Below are positions 49,342-57,257 of a stretch of DNA of 64,000 nt, in pieces. The position numbers were made by a program, and so were the translations under genes. A model generated the notes under the pieces. The model saw only the letters and a list, made by a program, of their open reading frames with translations, ran no database searches and was not told where the DNA came from. Every line of letters begins with the position of its first letter. Within the stretch, counting starts at the first letter, position 1. This DNA comes from an uncultured Paraprevotella sp. GTDB taxonomy: Bacteria > Bacteroidota > Bacteroidia > Bacteroidales > Bacteroidaceae. The stretch spans positions 1-64,000 of the forward strand of contig CALUKY010000006.1 in NCBI GenBank assembly GCA_944321345.1, read 5' to 3'.

Positions 49342-49856
49342 AAACGGATGATATAAAACAACTGCTGCAACGCTTCTACAACGGGCAGACCACACTGGAG
49401 GAAGAACAGCAACTGATGCTTTTCTTCCAGGATGAGCAGGTTCCGGATGAATTGCAGGCAGACCGTGCCCTGTTTCAACAATATCTTTTTTTGAAGAGTG
49501 AAGAAGCTCCACTTCCCGCGGCACTGGAACAGCGCCTGGAGCGCCGGATCGACGCCTGGGAAAGCAACCGACAGACCGTATCATCCGGACAGCGGCGGAA
49601 ATGGTACTGGATCAGCGGATGGGCGGCGGCTCTGATTCTGGCCATCGGCATCGGGTTCCATCAGACAAGACCGCACACAGCGGTGGAGATGCAGGACACC
49701 TGCAAGTCGCCCGAACAGGCTTATGCCGAAACATGCCGTGCCTTAAAACAGCTGGCCGAGGTTATGGAAAAAAGCGAAGACGAGCTTCAAAAAGCCAACA
49801 AGGCCAACCGGCAAATAAAAGAAGTGTTACACTCAATAAACAATCTGAAAAAATGA
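49338..49856 (+). CDS. putative anti-sigma factor, single-pass membrane protein
   Basis: 172 residues from MKTDDIKQLL, overlapping the sigma stop by 4 bp. A soluble N-terminus (LLQRFYNGQTTLEEEQQLMLFFQ, like the N-terminal motif of Bacteroidota anti-sigma regulators) is followed by one membrane helix (about 92-108, ISGWAAALILAIGIGFH) and a helical periplasmic tail. It probably holds the sigma factor at the membrane. It overlaps the next gene by 4 bp. Confidence 0.8.
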   Translation: MKTDDIKQLLQRFYNGQTTLEEEQQLMLFFQDEQVPDELQADRALFQQYLFLKSEEAPLPAALEQRLERRIDAWESNRQTVSSGQRRKWYWISGWAAALILAIGIGFHQTRPHTAVEMQDTCKSPEQAYAETCRALKQLAEVMEKSEDELQKANKANRQIKEVLHSINNLKK

Positions 49857-50314
49857 AACATCGTATTCTTATCCTGTTATTATGCCTCATGTGTGGCATA
49901 GCTCATGCCCAGAGGCAGGACGACGTTTTCAAGAAAATATCTGATATGGATCATGTAACGTCTGTCTACATATCTCCAAGAATGTTTCAGCTCATGAGCA
50001 AAATGGAAGATGAAGACAAGAGTATGAAAGAACTGATTTCTCGCATCAGAAACCTGCAGATTCTGTCGTCATCAACCCCTTCTGCCATAAGCGTCATGCG
50101 CCGGGAAATGAACGCGCTCCATAAAAACAAGGGATATGAGGAACTGGTCCGCGTCAAGGAAGGCAAAGAATCCTCTGTCATTTCCAGTAAAAAGCAGGGC
50201 AATATGTATGACTATATACTGACCTCCGACTCCCCGGACGAGTATACCATCATATTCCTGCAAGGCAACTTCTCGCTCGAGGAAGTTCAGTTTATCATGG
50301 ACAGCATGCCGTAA
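49853..50314 (+). CDS. DUF4252 exported protein B
   Basis: 153 residues from MKHRILILLL, whose ATG overlaps the anti-sigma stop. The signal peptide ends IAHAQ. VTSVYISPRMFQLM, RIRNLQILSS and YTIIFLQGNFSLEEVQFIM match the DUF4252 pattern and are distantly related to protein A of the same operon. Two family members thus bracket one sigma/anti-sigma pair. Confidence 0.82.
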   Translation: MKHRILILLLCLMCGIAHAQRQDDVFKKISDMDHVTSVYISPRMFQLMSKMEDEDKSMKELISRIRNLQILSSSTPSAISVMRREMNALHKNKGYEELVRVKEGKESSVISSKKQGNMYDYILTSDSPDEYTIIFLQGNFSLEEVQFIMDSMP

Positions 50315-50352
50315 CCTCAGAAGATTCTTGTCCGTAAAAACGCATCCACCGT

Positions 50353-51681
50353 ATGAAAAGATATATTTTTGCCGGTACGCTCTTCATAGTCCAGCAGGCG
50401 TTTGCAAACAGCGACGCTTGCCGGGCGTTTTGTATTGGAAAAAGTGCCCCATTGCCCCAAACGGAACAAGCGGACAGCACCTCTCAGAAACTACGCCATC
50501 ATATTGCTTTTGATTTCCGGCCGGACTATATCTTGCCCACCAACAACTATCAGAGAGGAGCAGGCGGCGTAGTCCCACCAAGCACTACGCTGGCCGTGAA
50601 TCTGAAATATGGTTTCCGTTTTGCGCCGGATTCATATTTCGGCAGGAATTATCCGCACACGGTGCAAGGAATCGGCGTGGGCTACCACACCTTCTTCAAT
50701 CCGTCGGAGATGGGGAATCCGTTGGCGGTCTATGTATTCCAGACCTCACGCATCGCCACGATCTCGCGCCGGCTGTCTTTGGATTATGAATGGAATTTCG
50801 GCGTTTCTTTGGGATGGAAAAAATATGATCCGGAAAAGAATCCCACAAATACAGCTGTTGGCTCTTTTGCAAATGCGTATATCAATCTGGGGCTGTTGCT
50901 CAACTGGCAACTGTCTTCGCGCACTCAACTCCTGCTGGGGGCAGGATTCACGCATTTTTCCAACGGAAACACCCGCTACCCGAACGCAGGCATCAACACG
51001 GCCGGAGCCTATTTGGGCATCAGCCAGGAACTGGGTAAAGACAAATCTTACGGCACTACCCTGCTCTCACCGGATCAGGAGTGGAAAAGCAAATCCTTTC
51101 GGGAACGGATGACTTACGACGTGGTGCTTTACGGCGCTGTACGCAAAAAAGGAATTCTTCCGGACGGGGTAACTCCGGTCATCGCTCCGGGAGTATTCGC
51201 TGTGGGCGGAGTCAACTTCACGCCCCTTTACCGGGTGAACCGTTATTTCCGCACCGGAATCTCGCTCGACGTGCAATATGATGAAAGTGCCAATATCGTA
51301 AATCATATAGCCAATCCCGATGGTGCGACTGCCGGCTTTGAAGCGAAATTCTACAAACCTCCTTTCCGCGAACAGTTTGGTGTGGGACTGTCTGCCCGTG
51401 CGGAGCTGGTCATGCCCATATTTTCCATCAACTTCGGCATCGGAAAGAATCTGATTTGTAAAGGAGCTGACACCAATGCCTCTTATCAGATTTTAGCTCT
51501 GAAAACGGACATCACCCGAAGATTCTTCATGCATGTGGGCTATCAACTCTACCGTTTCAAGGATCCCAACAATCTGATGATCGGCATCGGCTACCGTTTC
51601 GGCCGGCGCACCACAAAACCGGAGAGCAGACACCAAAGCACACCGGCTCCGGCAAAGAAAATAAAGAGCAGGGTGCCTTGA
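50353..51681 (+). CDS. PagL-like acyloxyacyl hydrolase / lipid A deacylase, outer membrane
   Basis: 442 residues with a signal peptide ending QAFAN. The middle (about 70-220) forms barrel-like strands, and the motif THFSNGNTRYPNAGINTAG (near 198) contains the His-x-Ser pair used by PagL-type deacylases. The C-terminal half adds more strands ending in GIGYRFG and a basic tail. It would trim acyl chains from lipid A in the outer membrane. It begins 38 bp after the ECF operon, perhaps within its regulon. Its last 91 bp overlap the convergent PepSY gene. Confidence 0.8.
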   Translation: MKRYIFAGTLFIVQQAFANSDACRAFCIGKSAPLPQTEQADSTSQKLRHHIAFDFRPDYILPTNNYQRGAGGVVPPSTTLAVNLKYGFRFAPDSYFGRNYPHTVQGIGVGYHTFFNPSEMGNPLAVYVFQTSRIATISRRLSLDYEWNFGVSLGWKKYDPEKNPTNTAVGSFANAYINLGLLLNWQLSSRTQLLLGAGFTHFSNGNTRYPNAGINTAGAYLGISQELGKDKSYGTTLLSPDQEWKSKSFRERMTYDVVLYGAVRKKGILPDGVTPVIAPGVFAVGGVNFTPLYRVNRYFRTGISLDVQYDESANIVNHIANPDGATAGFEAKFYKPPFREQFGVGLSARAELVMPIFSINFGIGKNLICKGADTNASYQILALKTDITRRFFMHVGYQLYRFKDPNNLMIGIGYRFGRRTTKPESRHQSTPAPAKKIKSRVP

Positions 51682-53078
51682 CCCAGACAGGTGTAGATGC
51701 GACCGGTATGAATCTCCTGCGCCACATTCCAAAGCGACATGGGGAGTAAAGAGAGTTGCCGGGGCATGGGCAGCTTGTCGGTGCCACGATTATACTCCAC
51801 CGCAAACGGAGCACCGGAGAAATCGGCACTATATCCCGACACGGCGTATTTGCCAAACGGAGGACCTGCCGTTTCCAGGGCCGGTTCGCCCGTAAAATAG
51901 TCATAAGACACACCTTGCCGACGATCCCACACATACAGACCGCTGAAAGAACCCATCAGCCAACACCCGGCAGTATCTTTCTGCCATACATTCAGTCCCA
52001 TGACACTCACCGGAGGAGTCTGTGGCAAGGGCTGTGCCACCGCATCCAAGGACGAAAGCGAATAAATGCCTTCTGAGGTGGAAAGCAGCCAGTCGCCGCA
52101 AGCCTCATCATAGCGGAGCATACGGAGTTTGTCCTGCCAGGGATTGGAATCATCGAGCGAAGTATAGGGCACGATCGGAGCACGCCCGTAAACCAAAGCG
52201 ATGAGCAGAGGCGGACGAAGGCACCAGCCGCTAAACGCTACGAAGAGAAGCAATACAAAGGTGTAGCGCCCGAACCGGTCGTGCAGGTTCAGGCTGTGTT
52301 TCAACACCTGAAGAGACAAGCGGGGATTACTTCCCGTACGTTTCTTTCTGCGGATATGCTTCGGCAAAAGCCAGTAAATTACTCCCGTCACGCAAAGTAT
52401 GATAAAAATCACCGCCACGGCATCGACCACTAATTTTCCTCCCAACCCGAACAGTTCGCCACTGTGCAACAGCCATACCAGACAAAACAGAGATACCCGT
52501 CCGTCATAATCGGACGGAGCCGCCAACTGAACCTTCTGAAAGGTAGTATATGGAGCCGAAGAAATGTACAGGTAAGAACGCCCCACCGCAATCAGCGTAT
52601 CGCCACGAAAAGTCAGATCGGAAAGTTTCTCGTCTTTACCCAAAGAAAACGGACAGGTACGCCAACAATTGCCCGCCTTATCATAACGATAAAGTCCGAA
52701 CTGCCCTGCGGCCCACAGCGAGCCGTCGGGCAAAGACGCTACGGCTTTGATATTACGGTAATCCGCTCCAGCCGGCAATCCGGCATTAAAATCCGTCACG
52801 CTGCAGCCCGTTGAGTCCGTCAGCCAAATACCACTGCCACCATAAATCAGAACATGTTTTGCGGAATCGGGCGTTACATAGGGACAGGTGCCACGCAAAA
52901 GTCCGCGGTTCCAGTTACGGTACAAATAATCATCCGGCAACAGCGAACGGCTGACCTGATAATCCGCCACAGCCCGACGATGATTCAGAATGATACCGCT
53001 CACTCCAAACATCAGCATAAAAAAGCAAAAAATCAGTCCGAACCATTTATGATGTTTCTTCCAGGTTATCCGTTTCAT
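51591..53078 (-). CDS. PepSY-type inner-membrane protein with propeller-like periplasmic regions
   Basis: 495 residues. Helices lie near 13-32 (WFGLIFCFFMLMFGVSGIIL), 216-240, 272-295 and 470-490. The first helix with its following segment is typical of PepSY-associated membrane proteins. The two periplasmic parts carry propeller-blade motifs (SLPDGSLWAAGQFGLYRYD and LLSTSEGIYSLSSLD, like Reg_prop). Such proteins often accompany iron or heme TonB systems. The 3' end overlaps the deacylase gene, and no terminator is visible between them. Confidence 0.72.
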   Translation of the reverse strand: MKRITWKKHHKWFGLIFCFFMLMFGVSGIILNHRRAVADYQVSRSLLPDDYLYRNWNRGLLRGTCPYVTPDSAKHVLIYGGSGIWLTDSTGCSVTDFNAGLPAGADYRNIKAVASLPDGSLWAAGQFGLYRYDKAGNCWRTCPFSLGKDEKLSDLTFRGDTLIAVGRSYLYISSAPYTTFQKVQLAAPSDYDGRVSLFCLVWLLHSGELFGLGGKLVVDAVAVIFIILCVTGVIYWLLPKHIRRKKRTGSNPRLSLQVLKHSLNLHDRFGRYTFVLLLFVAFSGWCLRPPLLIALVYGRAPIVPYTSLDDSNPWQDKLRMLRYDEACGDWLLSTSEGIYSLSSLDAVAQPLPQTPPVSVMGLNVWQKDTAGCWLMGSFSGLYVWDRRQGVSYDYFTGEPALETAGPPFGKYAVSGYSADFSGAPFAVEYNRGTDKLPMPRQLSLLPMSLWNVAQEIHTGRIYTCLGQGTLLFIFFAGAGVLWCLLSGFVVRRPKR

Positions 53079-53194
53079 TTTCTCTTTAAAAGGTTTTTAA
53101 ATGGGCTTTAAAAGCATTTTAAACACAACTGCAAAAGTACAACCAACAAGAAGCTCGATGCAAGATTCTATCATTCTTTTAACAGATGTTTTCA

Positions 53195-53221
53195 TGGAGT
53201 ATCCTCATTTATGAGGACTCA
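53195..53221. other. palindromic hairpin in the divergent PepSY/methyltransferase region
   Basis: GAGTATCCTCAT faces ATGAGGACTC with a 2-nt centre. It lies about 80 bp before the methyltransferase -33 element and 117 bp before the PepSY gene. An operator is possible. There is no T run, so it is not a terminator. Confidence 0.4.
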
Positions 53222-53278
53222 GAGAGTTTTCCTTTGAAACAGTCAACTCTTATTCTCCACTTTTCTCCATAGTTGAAG

Positions 53279-53309
53279 TTGCACAAATAAGAACTGCAAA
53301 TTATCTTTG
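53279..53309 (+). promoter_or_regulatory. promoter of the methyltransferase gene
   Basis: TTG (53279-53281), a 20-bp spacer, then TATCTTTG (53302-53309). Confidence 0.75.
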
Positions 53310-53349
53310 TTTTATTTTCTCATGAATAATGATCCTCAAAAGAAAAACT

Positions 53350-54099
53350 ATGGATGAAATGGAACTGATGATGCACCTGCATCTGAATAACGAACGACAA
53401 GGTCCCGGTAGCGAAACTACTACCCTGCTGGCCTTGCAACTGGCACAAGTAGACCGAAACCGCTCTTATAAAATAGCAGACATCGGTTGCGGTACAGGAG
53501 CCCAAACCCTCACTCTGGCCCAATCTCTTCAAGGAGAGATTCTGGCCGTCGATTTGTTTCCAGAGTTCCTGACCAAGCTGGAAGAACGCCTGCAAAGCCA
53601 AACGCTCACCGCCTCGGTAACCCCAATCTGCGCTTCTATGGACCAACTGCCCTTTGAAACCGGAACACTGGATCTGATCTGGTCGGAAGGAGCGGTATAT
53701 AACATGGGATTCCAGAAAGGAGTTATTTATTGGAAGGATTTTCTAAAAAGTGGTGGCATACTGGCAGTTTCCGAGATTTCATGGACCACCAACCAGCGCC
53801 CTCAGGAGCTGGAAGAGTTCTGGAACGGAGAATATCCGGAGACGGATACCGCTTCGGAGAAAATAAAGATTCTAGAGGATGCCGGCTATAAGGTACTGGG
53901 ACATTTCATACTGTCTGAAAACTGTTGGATGGAAAATTATTATGAACCGCTCCTGAAAAGTCATCCTCACTTTCTAAAAGAATTTGGCAACTGCCATACA
54001 GCGCATAAAATCGTAGCGACCGATCTGCAGGAAGTTGAATTCTATAAAAAGTACAAGGATTATTACAGCTACGGTTTCTACATCGCACAAAAACCATAA
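53350..54099 (+). CDS. class I SAM-dependent methyltransferase
   Basis: 249 residues from MDEMELMMHL, chosen because an ATG at 53329 would leave only about 13 nt after the predicted transcription start. Motif I is IADIGCGTGAQTLTLAQ (near 45), post-I ILAVDLFPEF and motif II LDLIWSEGAVYNMGF. ERQGPGSETTTL at the N-terminus is common in a family of small-molecule methyltransferases of gut bacteria. The substrate is unknown. It stands alone, followed by a terminator. Confidence 0.87.
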   Translation: MDEMELMMHLHLNNERQGPGSETTTLLALQLAQVDRNRSYKIADIGCGTGAQTLTLAQSLQGEILAVDLFPEFLTKLEERLQSQTLTASVTPICASMDQLPFETGTLDLIWSEGAVYNMGFQKGVIYWKDFLKSGGILAVSEISWTTNQRPQELEEFWNGEYPETDTASEKIKILEDAGYKVLGHFILSENCWMENYYEPLLKSHPHFLKEFGNCHTAHKIVATDLQEVEFYKKYKDYYSYGFYIAQKP

Positions 54100-54104
54100 G
54101 CACA

Positions 54105-54142
54105 GACCGTTTCGGACTTGACCAGCCGAAACGGTCATTTCT
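54105..54142. terminator. terminator between methyltransferase and HEAT-like genes
   Basis: GACCGTTTCGG pairs with CCGAAACGGTC over a loop of about 10 nt, followed by ATTTCTTTTT. Its right edge overlaps the end of the minus-strand gene at 54135. Confidence 0.85.
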
Positions 54143-54665
54143 TTTTGGGCGCTCGCAGTTTTCTCAACGCATGTTGACGGGCAGCCACGACACTTGGTGC
54201 CGGATCTTCAGAAAGATACTCCAAAGACAATTCCAATTCCTGTTTTAATTCCGGATAGAATCCACAAAGACAGGCCGCCAGATGAATCATATAGGAACGG
54301 TCGCCTGCCGTGTATTTCCGGTCAGCCAAATGGCATAGACAAAAATCCAACAGATCGCCCCGTAAGTTCTCTTTTGTAGAAAGATCCTGCAATAACGAAA
54401 GGACCAAGCCCAACCGCACCGGAACTTCGGGCGACAAGGCCAGACGGACAAGCTCTTCATAACGGGAGGACAGATACAGCGTTTTGTCCTCCAGACTCAA
54501 ATGACTGAATATCCAAGCGACATTCGTACAGGTCCGAGTATCGTCTGCCCGAAGCAGAAGATCGCAGAGCTCCGAAATTCCCGCCTCATCGTGATGCAGA
54601 TTCTGCACCCATATCAGCACTTCGGCCTTGGACATTCTTCTTTCCAACACATGAATATCTTTCAT
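54135..54665 (-). CDS. HEAT-repeat-like hypothetical protein
   Basis: 176 residues, soluble and almost all helical. Pairs of amphipathic helices (ISELCDLLLRADDTRTCTNVAWIFSHL, VRLGLVLSLLQDLS, SYMIHLAACLCGFYPELKQELELSLEYL) suggest HEAT-type repeats. The C-terminus is basic (RKLRAPKKK). No family name can be given. The start overlaps the recD2 stop by 4 bp, so it is translationally coupled to the helicase and may act with it. Confidence 0.68.
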   Translation of the reverse strand: MKDIHVLERRMSKAEVLIWVQNLHHDEAGISELCDLLLRADDTRTCTNVAWIFSHLSLEDKTLYLSSRYEELVRLALSPEVPVRLGLVLSLLQDLSTKENLRGDLLDFCLCHLADRKYTAGDRSYMIHLAACLCGFYPELKQELELSLEYLSEDPAPSVVAARQHALRKLRAPKKK

Positions 54666-56884
54666 CGCTTTTCTTTATTGTTTTCAGAAAACAGACTGGG
54701 GTTGGCAGCACGTAGCAGATCCTCCTGCGGAAGCATATAGTCGGAAGCTCCGCCTGTTGCCACAAGGCTCAACCGTTCTTTCAGACGGGTGTTGCGCTGT
54801 TGCACCGTCATATTGCGTACAGCATAAGCCAAAGCCTTGGCCGTACCCACCAGCACACAGATTTTCTTGGCGCGGGTGATGCCCGTATAAATCAGATTGC
54901 GTTGCAGCATCACATAGTGCGACATGAGCACCGGCATCACCACAATGGGATATTCCGACCCCTGCGACTTATGGATTGTAGTAGCATAAGCCAGCGTCAG
55001 CTCATCGAGCTCCGAATATTCGTACTCCACCAGCTTTCCGTCAAAATCCGCCAGCAAGGTACGGTCGTCCGTATCAATCTCCTGCACGTAGCCCAAATCT
55101 CCGTTGAACACTTCCTTGTCGTAGTTGTTGCGTATCTGCATCACACGGTCGCCCTGCCGGAAACTGTATCCACCCCGGCTCAATGCCGTTTTCGAAGGAT
55201 TCAATGCCTCCTGCAAAAGCATGTTCAGATTGGCGGCACCCACATGACCCCGCTGCATGGGAGTGAGCACCTGAATCTTGTTCTGATCCATATGATAGGC
55301 CTTGGGCAGACGGTCACGCACCAGACTCACGATGGTTTGTGCCACCTGTTCCGGGTCTTCCATCGGCATGAAAAAGAAGTCACTGTCCGCTCCGTTGCTG
55401 ACATTCGGATAAAGCCCGCGGTTAATGGCATGGGCATTCATCACGATGCGGCTGGACTGCGCCTGACGGAAAATGCGGGTGAGCCGCACCACGGGAATAC
55501 TCTCCGACTCAATGATGTCGCGCAGCACATTGCCGGCGCCCACACTGGGCAACTGGTCGATATCGCCCACTAATACCAGACACATGGAATTGGGTATCGC
55601 CTTCATCAGGCTGTTCATCAGAATGATGTCTATCATCGAGCACTCGTCCACAATCAGTGCATCGCCTTCCAGCGGATTGTCCTCATTACGTTTGTATCCG
55701 TCCATCGGGTTGAACTCCAGCAGGCGGTGGATGGTCTTGGCTTCCATACCCGTAGCCTCGGTCATACGCTTGGCCGCACGTCCGGTAGGCGCCGCCAACA
55801 GGATGCGGAGTCCGGCCGAGCGTAAGGAAGCGATGATACCTTGCGTAGTGGTGGTCTTTCCGGTTCCGGGACCTCCCGTAAGTACCATCACTTTGGAAGA
55901 CAGCGCCTGACGGATGGCCGCCAACTGCACTTCATCATAGGTAATGCCGCTCTGCGCGCTCAATTTCTCGGGACCGAAACAGCCGGTCACCTGCTGATTG
56001 CATGTGTCGGACAAAAGAGTCCGCAAACGGTTGGCCGTACCGCATTCTGCATAATAGAAAGGAGGCAGATAAATGGCCTCGTCCTCCAGAATCACATCCT
56101 TGGTAGCAATCATGTCGGCCAGCGCACGGCGCACCGGTTCTTCCTCGGCTTCGAGCAGCGAACAGGCGGTCTTGACCAACTGTTCCTCCACGGCATACAC
56201 ATGTCCGTCATTCGACAACTGGCTCAGCGTATAGGCTATTCCGCTCCGGCAGCGGCGCAGATCGTTCTTCTCGTAGCCCATCTTTCCGGCTATGGTATCG
56301 GCGGTCTTGAAACCGATGCCCCAGATGTCGTCGGCCAGGCGATAGGGATTTTCCTTCACCTGATTGATGCTCTCCTTGCCGTATGCCCGGAATATCTTGG
56401 CGGCAAAAGCCGTGCTCACACCGTAACTTTGCAGAAAGAGCATCACATTCTTGATCTCTTTCTGCCGTTCCCAACTCTCGCGGATTTTCTCCACCCGTTT
56501 GGTTCCGATACCGGGCACCTCGAGCAGACGCTCTATATCGGTTTCGATCACCTCTATCGTATCCAGTCCAAACTGACGCACGATGAACTGGGCATACTTC
56601 GGACCAATGCCCTTCACCAGTCCGCTTCCTAAATATTTTTCAATGCCATAAAGAGTGGCGGGCATCACTTCCTCCCAACTCTTCACCATGAACTGACCGC
56701 CGTATTTCTTGTCCATCTTCCAGTTGCCTTCGCAAAGCAACACACTGCCCACGGGCACATCGAGCAACGTACCTACCAGAGTTACCGGTTCGCGATAACC
56801 CTTTACCTGAGCCTTCATCACCGAATAACCGTTTTCGGGATTCTGATAGGTGATATGCTCTATGACACAACGGATCTTTATCAT
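54662..56884 (-). CDS. recD2: ATP-dependent 5'-3' DNA helicase RecD2
   Basis: A 740-residue superfamily 1B helicase. The N-terminal RecD2-type extension with helix-hairpin-helix motifs (GSGLVKGIGPKYAQFIV, LLEVPGIGTKRVEKI, about 85-130) precedes the motor: Walker A LTGGPGTGKTTTTQG (near 338), LIVDECSMID, VGDIDQLPSVG, and the C-terminal motifs LAYATTIHKSQGSEY and RNLIYTGITRAKK. It works outside RecBCD, in repair. A small HEAT-like gene is coupled downstream. Confidence 0.94.
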   Translation of the reverse strand: MIKIRCVIEHITYQNPENGYSVMKAQVKGYREPVTLVGTLLDVPVGSVLLCEGNWKMDKKYGGQFMVKSWEEVMPATLYGIEKYLGSGLVKGIGPKYAQFIVRQFGLDTIEVIETDIERLLEVPGIGTKRVEKIRESWERQKEIKNVMLFLQSYGVSTAFAAKIFRAYGKESINQVKENPYRLADDIWGIGFKTADTIAGKMGYEKNDLRRCRSGIAYTLSQLSNDGHVYAVEEQLVKTACSLLEAEEEPVRRALADMIATKDVILEDEAIYLPPFYYAECGTANRLRTLLSDTCNQQVTGCFGPEKLSAQSGITYDEVQLAAIRQALSSKVMVLTGGPGTGKTTTTQGIIASLRSAGLRILLAAPTGRAAKRMTEATGMEAKTIHRLLEFNPMDGYKRNEDNPLEGDALIVDECSMIDIILMNSLMKAIPNSMCLVLVGDIDQLPSVGAGNVLRDIIESESIPVVRLTRIFRQAQSSRIVMNAHAINRGLYPNVSNGADSDFFFMPMEDPEQVAQTIVSLVRDRLPKAYHMDQNKIQVLTPMQRGHVGAANLNMLLQEALNPSKTALSRGGYSFRQGDRVMQIRNNYDKEVFNGDLGYVQEIDTDDRTLLADFDGKLVEYEYSELDELTLAYATTIHKSQGSEYPIVVMPVLMSHYVMLQRNLIYTGITRAKKICVLVGTAKALAYAVRNMTVQQRNTRLKERLSLVATGGASDYMLPQEDLLRAANPSLFSENNKEKR

Positions 56885-57036
56885 GGTTTCCTTGTTTCGT
56901 TTTTTCCTTTCTTGCCTACAAAATTAAGACTTGTTTCGTTTTCAACCAAAAATGAAATTCTGATATGAGCAGAAAAGACTGAAAATATTCGGAAAGCGGT
57001 ACGGATTTAAAAAGGAAACAACAGGTCTGGCAGCTT
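56885..57036. other. left part of the recD2/TonB divergent intergenic region
   Basis: I see nothing firm in it apart from the expected recD2 promoter area. Confidence 0.4.
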
Positions 57037-57107
57037 CAGACAAAAATCATCAAAATGACTCTGATTTTTGTCTGGGATGTTTTTTGAAAGTCATCAGGAT
57101 GATTTTT
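57037..57107. repeat. alternative hairpins / weak 22-bp-period palindromes (array 3)
   Basis: Hairpin A pairs CAGACAAAAATCA (57037-57049) with TGATTTTTGTCTG (57062-57074), 13 bp perfect. Hairpin B pairs 57043-57051 and 57055-57060 with 57098-57106 and 57089-57094, with a symmetric 3x3 internal loop. A and B share a strand and exclude each other. Read as DNA, TCATCaaaATGA at 57047 and TCATCAGGATGA at 57091 lie exactly 44 bp (2 x 22) apart, like arrays 1 and 2. The strand of action is unknown. Confidence 0.55.
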
Positions 57108-57203
57108 CCATAGGGATTGTTTCAAAAAAATGTCCTTCAAAGATACCCACAAAATGGTAACAAAAACCGTAATCGAGGTATTCCTGTTTTAGTGTATTTT
57201 CAA

Positions 57204-57211
57204 TATGTTTG
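57204..57211 (+). promoter_or_regulatory. -7 element of the TonB receptor gene
   Basis: TATGTTTG matches the consensus 46 bp before the start. The -33 region is weak, so regulation may be involved. Confidence 0.45.
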
Positions 57212-57257
57212 CCATGTCAAAAGAATTTCATAACAACTATAACCCAAAAAACAGAAT

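Noticed and set aside
54800..55573. 257-codon plus-strand frame (and another at 55841-56632)
   Set aside because: Both are antisense to recD2 and read as low-complexity His/Gln/Leu-rich sequence.
56990..57257. Cobalamin or other riboswitch before the TonB receptor
   Set aside because: I found no B12-box-like sequence or other riboswitch core that I can recognise; only the alternative hairpins are supported.
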